DNA from: Diphasiastrum complanatum | Taxonomy: Eukaryota > Streptophyta > Lycopodiopsida > Lycopodiales > Lycopodiaceae | Length of the DNA stretch: 39,560 nt | Direction of reading: 5' to 3' | Assembly: GCA_029204225.1 (NCBI GenBank) | Contig: MU835389.1 | Location: forward strand, 1-39,560 | In this document: piece by piece, positions 36,915 through 39,560 of the stretch | How the letters are laid out: each line of letters starts with the position of its first letter | Position numbering within the stretch: the first letter of the stretch is position 1 | Made by a program: the position numbers and the translations under genes | The notes under the pieces: model-generated | Databases searched by the model: none | Told to the model about the DNA's origin: nothing | The model's input: the letters and a program-made list of their open reading frames with translations, nothing else

Positions 36915-37343
36915 GATATTGTGGGTGGCTGCTATCGTTGTAAAATATGTTAGCACAGTTGCATGGGAGGAGCGTGAAAAGGCCGCAACATCAGCCTTTG
37001 TTGAAATGAACATTGGTGAAGATGAGAAAATGCGACACTCTAACAAATGCCTTAAGATTTGATTTACACCCTGCCTTTGCTTTTCTGTAAGGGCACCTTC
37101 GACATTTTGTAAGGTAGTGCCGTCTTTTTTGCCTGTCACAAATCACGTGTAAAAACACAATGTCGCATTTTTTGCCTTTTTCGCCTGTGGAAATTTACTT
37201 GTATTTATGCAGACAATCGTGTTTTTTGCCTGTCTTATTTTACATGTAAATATGCAGACTGTGTGACAACATGAGTAAAAATACAACATGAATGGAGACA
37301 GATTAAAATGGGATTTAGGAGAGTAAAGGAGATAAATCCAACA
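36915..37343 (-). repeat. Probable 3' LTR of copia fragment E
   Basis: Lies just past the purine tract on the minus strand and begins TGTTGGATTTATC there. The far end could not be fixed. Inside, 37130-37290 holds degenerate repeats of a CACGTGTAAAAACACAAT / TTTTTTGCCTGT type. Coding frames across it have no known motif. Confidence 0.5.
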
Positions 37344-37356
37344 CCCCCCCTTAATC
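37344..37356 (-). other. Polypurine tract of copia fragment E
   Basis: TTAAGGGGGGGTG on the minus strand, right after the RNase H stop codon and before TGTTGG, as expected for the plus-strand primer next to a 3' LTR. Confidence 0.75.
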
Positions 37357-37357
37357 T

Positions 37358-38754
37358 GGATCCGTGAATGCCTTGATCTTCAGACTAAGCAATGCACAAA
37401 AATTGTTGTGTATATTAACACTTAATGCCTTCGTGAATATATCTGCAACCATGTTCTACGTTCTGCAGTACATTAAGCTCACCTCCTTGTTGAGAACCTT
37501 GCACTTGATGTAGTGATATCTGATTTCAATGTGCTTACTCCTAGAGTGAAATCTAGGGTTGGCCGATAAGGCAATAGCACTCTGATTATCACAGAATAAA
37601 GTTGTGGGGTTATACTAATACAAATTAATGTTTGACAGTAAATTTCTCCACCAAAATGCTTCTTTATAGATTGAGAAGCAACAATGTATCTGCTTCTATA
37701 GAAGAAAGTGTGATAGAGGTTTGGTTACAACTATTCCATGAGATAGGACCGTCGTTGAAAAAGAATGTAAATCTAGATGTGGACCTCCATAGCAGATGCA
37801 CTGGTCCATGGTAGCTCGAATATACCTCATGACTCTTATGAGAGCCTTCCAATGGGTGATGCCAAGATTAGCCATATATTGGCTAAGTGAGCTTATTGTA
37901 AACGAGATGTCTGGCCTTGTACATACCATTGCTACATGAGAGATCCAAGTATCGATAGATAAGGATACTTTCTCATCTACTCCTTTTCCTGCTTGGTCTG
38001 GGGATATTAGTCCTTTGACAAATGCAGGCCTGGATCCATCGGTGAGTGAGCTAACTTACAATTCATTAGATTGTATCTGTTAAGAACATTGTGAAGATAC
38101 CTTTGTTGGGTGATGTAGATCAGTCGTCTCGCTCTATCCTTGTGGATCTGAATGCCTAGACAGAAGTGAGCTTCACCCAGATCAGTCATGTCAAACTCTG
38201 AGAACAGCATTTGCTTAGAATCCTTGACCAAATTGGTCTTGTTGCTGAAGAGCAACTTATCATCCACGTATAAGGTGATGATAATGAAGGATTGCTGCAC
38301 TGACTTGAAATAGATGTTGCAATCAACAGTGCTTGGTTTGAATCCTTGTTCAACTCAAGAACGTGTTGATCCTCTGAAACCAAGCTCTGGCAGAATGTTT
38401 CAAGTCGTAAAGTGCTTTATGGAGTTTATAGACATGATTTCTCATACCTTTCAAAACGTATCCTTTGAAATGGATCATGTAGATGTTTTCTTGTATAACT
38501 CCATTCGGATAAGCTGTTTGTACATCAAGTTGATGTACTTCGAGGTCGACAGTTGCAGCATAAGATAGGAGTACTCGGATCGATGAATGTTTGACTACTG
38601 GACTGAAAGTGTCGTTGTAGTCAACGTTGGGGATCTGAGTGAATCCTCGTGCTACCAATCTTGCCTTCCTTTGATCAATTGCTCCATTGGCATTATACTT
38701 GATCTTGAAGATCCATTTGCAATCAATGATATTGTAGCCAATTTCTCATTTCTA
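37358..38754 (-). pseudogene. Copia fragment E: reverse transcriptase and RNase H of another lineage
   Basis: From the right: CKWIFKIKYNANGAIDQRKA, RLVARGFTQIPNVDYNDTFS, HQLDVQTAYPNGVIQENIYM, KLHKALYDLKHSARAWFQRI (RT), then 38300-38007 with TLYVDDKLLFSN (catalytic block) and FDMTDLGEAHFCLGIQIHKD, 37929-37696 with TRPDISFTISSLSQYMANLG, ITLSSIEAD, and 37619-37358 with FCDNQSAIALSANPRFHSRS, KHIEIRYHYIK and MVADIFTKAL (RNase H). Several frameshifts and stops. It is cut at about 38754 inside the RT; gag, protease and integrase are absent. It differs in sequence from the RT of B, so it is a separate lineage. Confidence 0.92.
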
Positions 38755-39460
38755 TCAATTTTGTAATGAGTGCTTATGATCCAGCATTGTACATAAGATT
38801 TCATGATGGCAAGATCATTATTCTTGTTTTGTATGTAGATGACATTATCTTGAGTGGTAATGATCTAGATGAAATTAGAGATGTAAAAATTGCTTTGGCA
38901 AAAGAGTTTAAAATGGTAGATCTCAGCCTATTAAGCCTCATTCTAGAAATAAAAGCTATAGAGGATGTGATTTTAGCTTTATTTGTCAATCTAAGTATGC
39001 TACATCCATCCTAGATAGATTTGGAATGAAGAATTGTAAAGGCATTGAGACTCCAATGGAGGAACATGTAAAAGAATCTATTGATGGTGATGAAGCATCC
39101 TTTGAGGACATCACATTATATAGAAGGTAATAGGCTCCTTGATTTATTTAACTATAACTAGACTTGATCTTACTTATAGTGTTGGATAGTTAATCCAATT
39201 CATGCAAAGTATTCTAGTTTCACATTGGAAGATGGCCAAAAGAGTTCTTAGATACATTTCATCTACTAAGAATTTTGGCATATTCTATAGAGGGACTAAT
39301 CTTGGCTTAAGAGCCTTTTGCAAGTGACAAAGTGGATAGGAAATCAACAAGTGCCTTTGCCACTTTTCGATGTGATGGAGTAGTATCATGGCTTTCCAAA
39401 AAGCAAGATACCATCTCCTTATCTTCCACAGAATCTGAGTACAAGGCCTCTTGTCAATGA
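38755..39460 (+). pseudogene. Copia reverse transcriptase/RNase H remnant (probably D2)
   Basis: Reads FVMSAYDPALYIRFHDGKII, ILVLYVDDIILSGNDLDEIR, IALAKEFKMVDLS, then, with frameshifts, CQSKYATSILDRFGMKNCKG, IETPMEEHVKESIDGDEASF, EDITLYRR-stop, KRVLRYISSTKNFGIFYRGT and, near 39400, VSWLSKKQDTISLSSTESEY. Catalytic YVDD is present. Stops and missing pieces (the Asp block of RNase H near 39320 is absent) make it inactive. Confidence 0.88.
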
Positions 39461-39560
39461 TGAGGCTACAAATGCTGATGAAGAAGAGAAAGAGTCCCTA
39501 TACCGGTGGTATCAACAATTTTCAGTGGGAGCATAGTAGGTTGTAGAACAACTTCATGCT
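39461..39560. other. Right end of the window, unassigned
   Basis: After the RNase H remnant the plus strand reads NDEATNADEEEKESLYRWYQ followed by a stop within about ten codons. Too short to assign. Confidence 0.3.

Larger units (their letters stand above)
34507..39460 (+). mobile_element. Copia element D2, plus strand, broken
   Basis: LTR 34507-35147, tRNA-Met primer site at 35148, leader, gag start 35747, zinc knuckle 36027, protease 36205, a foreign minus-strand copia piece (about 36915-38754) and then reverse transcriptase and RNase H remains 38755-39460. That the last part belongs to the same element is inferred from strand and order. A 3' LTR is not present in the window. Related to D1 at 10834. 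Confidence 0.75.

Noticed and set aside
36846-37139. 97-codon minus-strand frame
   Set aside because: Spans the D2/E junction and LTR-like sequence; composition gives no family and it is probably chance.

Overview
The window looks like nuclear DNA of a land plant. It is AT-rich, has spliceosomal introns with GT..AG ends, carries a plant-type leucine-rich-repeat receptor kinase gene, and is dominated by nested Ty1/copia and Ty3/gypsy LTR retrotransposons primed by plant initiator tRNA-Met and tRNA-Asp. The species cannot be fixed from sequence alone; a large-genome vascular plant is my inference.

Layout. Positions 185-4899, minus strand: the 5' part of a receptor kinase of the LRR-VIII type (HPCA1-like). 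I could resolve 15 exons in uninterrupted frame, ending just after the transmembrane helix; the kinase domain lies beyond position 1. Positions 4900-9900: upstream/intergenic DNA with long (GA)n/(CT)n arrays, a 92-bp tandem repeat and hairpins, but no recognisable gene. Positions 9.9-17.9 kb: a decayed minus-strand Ty3/gypsy element (pol fragment, tRNA-Asp primer site, LTR-like flank) split by a fragment of a plus-strand copia element (D1) and by element A (12574-17115, minus; 5-bp duplication TAAAC). A keeps one long gag-protease frame but has lost integrase and almost all reverse transcriptase.

Positions 17894-29577: element B (minus; duplication ATAGG), a nearly full-length but decayed copia. 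Its reverse transcriptase is split by element C (19602-24356, plus; duplication GGATC), a non-autonomous copia carrying a 301-codon frame in place of pol. Positions 29.6-34.4 kb: remains of a second minus-strand gypsy (protease, integrase) whose integrase is interrupted by a probable solo LTR (31032-31684). Positions 34507-39.5 kb: a plus-strand copia (D2; LTR, primer site, truncated gag, zinc knuckle, protease, later reverse transcriptase) with a minus-strand piece of another copia lineage (E) in its middle.

As a system: one apparently intact host receptor gene next to a three-level nest of retroelements. Most notable are (i) a post-protease protein segment that seems shared by the pol-less elements A, C and perhaps D2, and (ii) a palindromic G-box-type motif, CACACGTGTG or the CACATGTG variant, in nearly every copia LTR here. 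All alignments and counts were made by eye.
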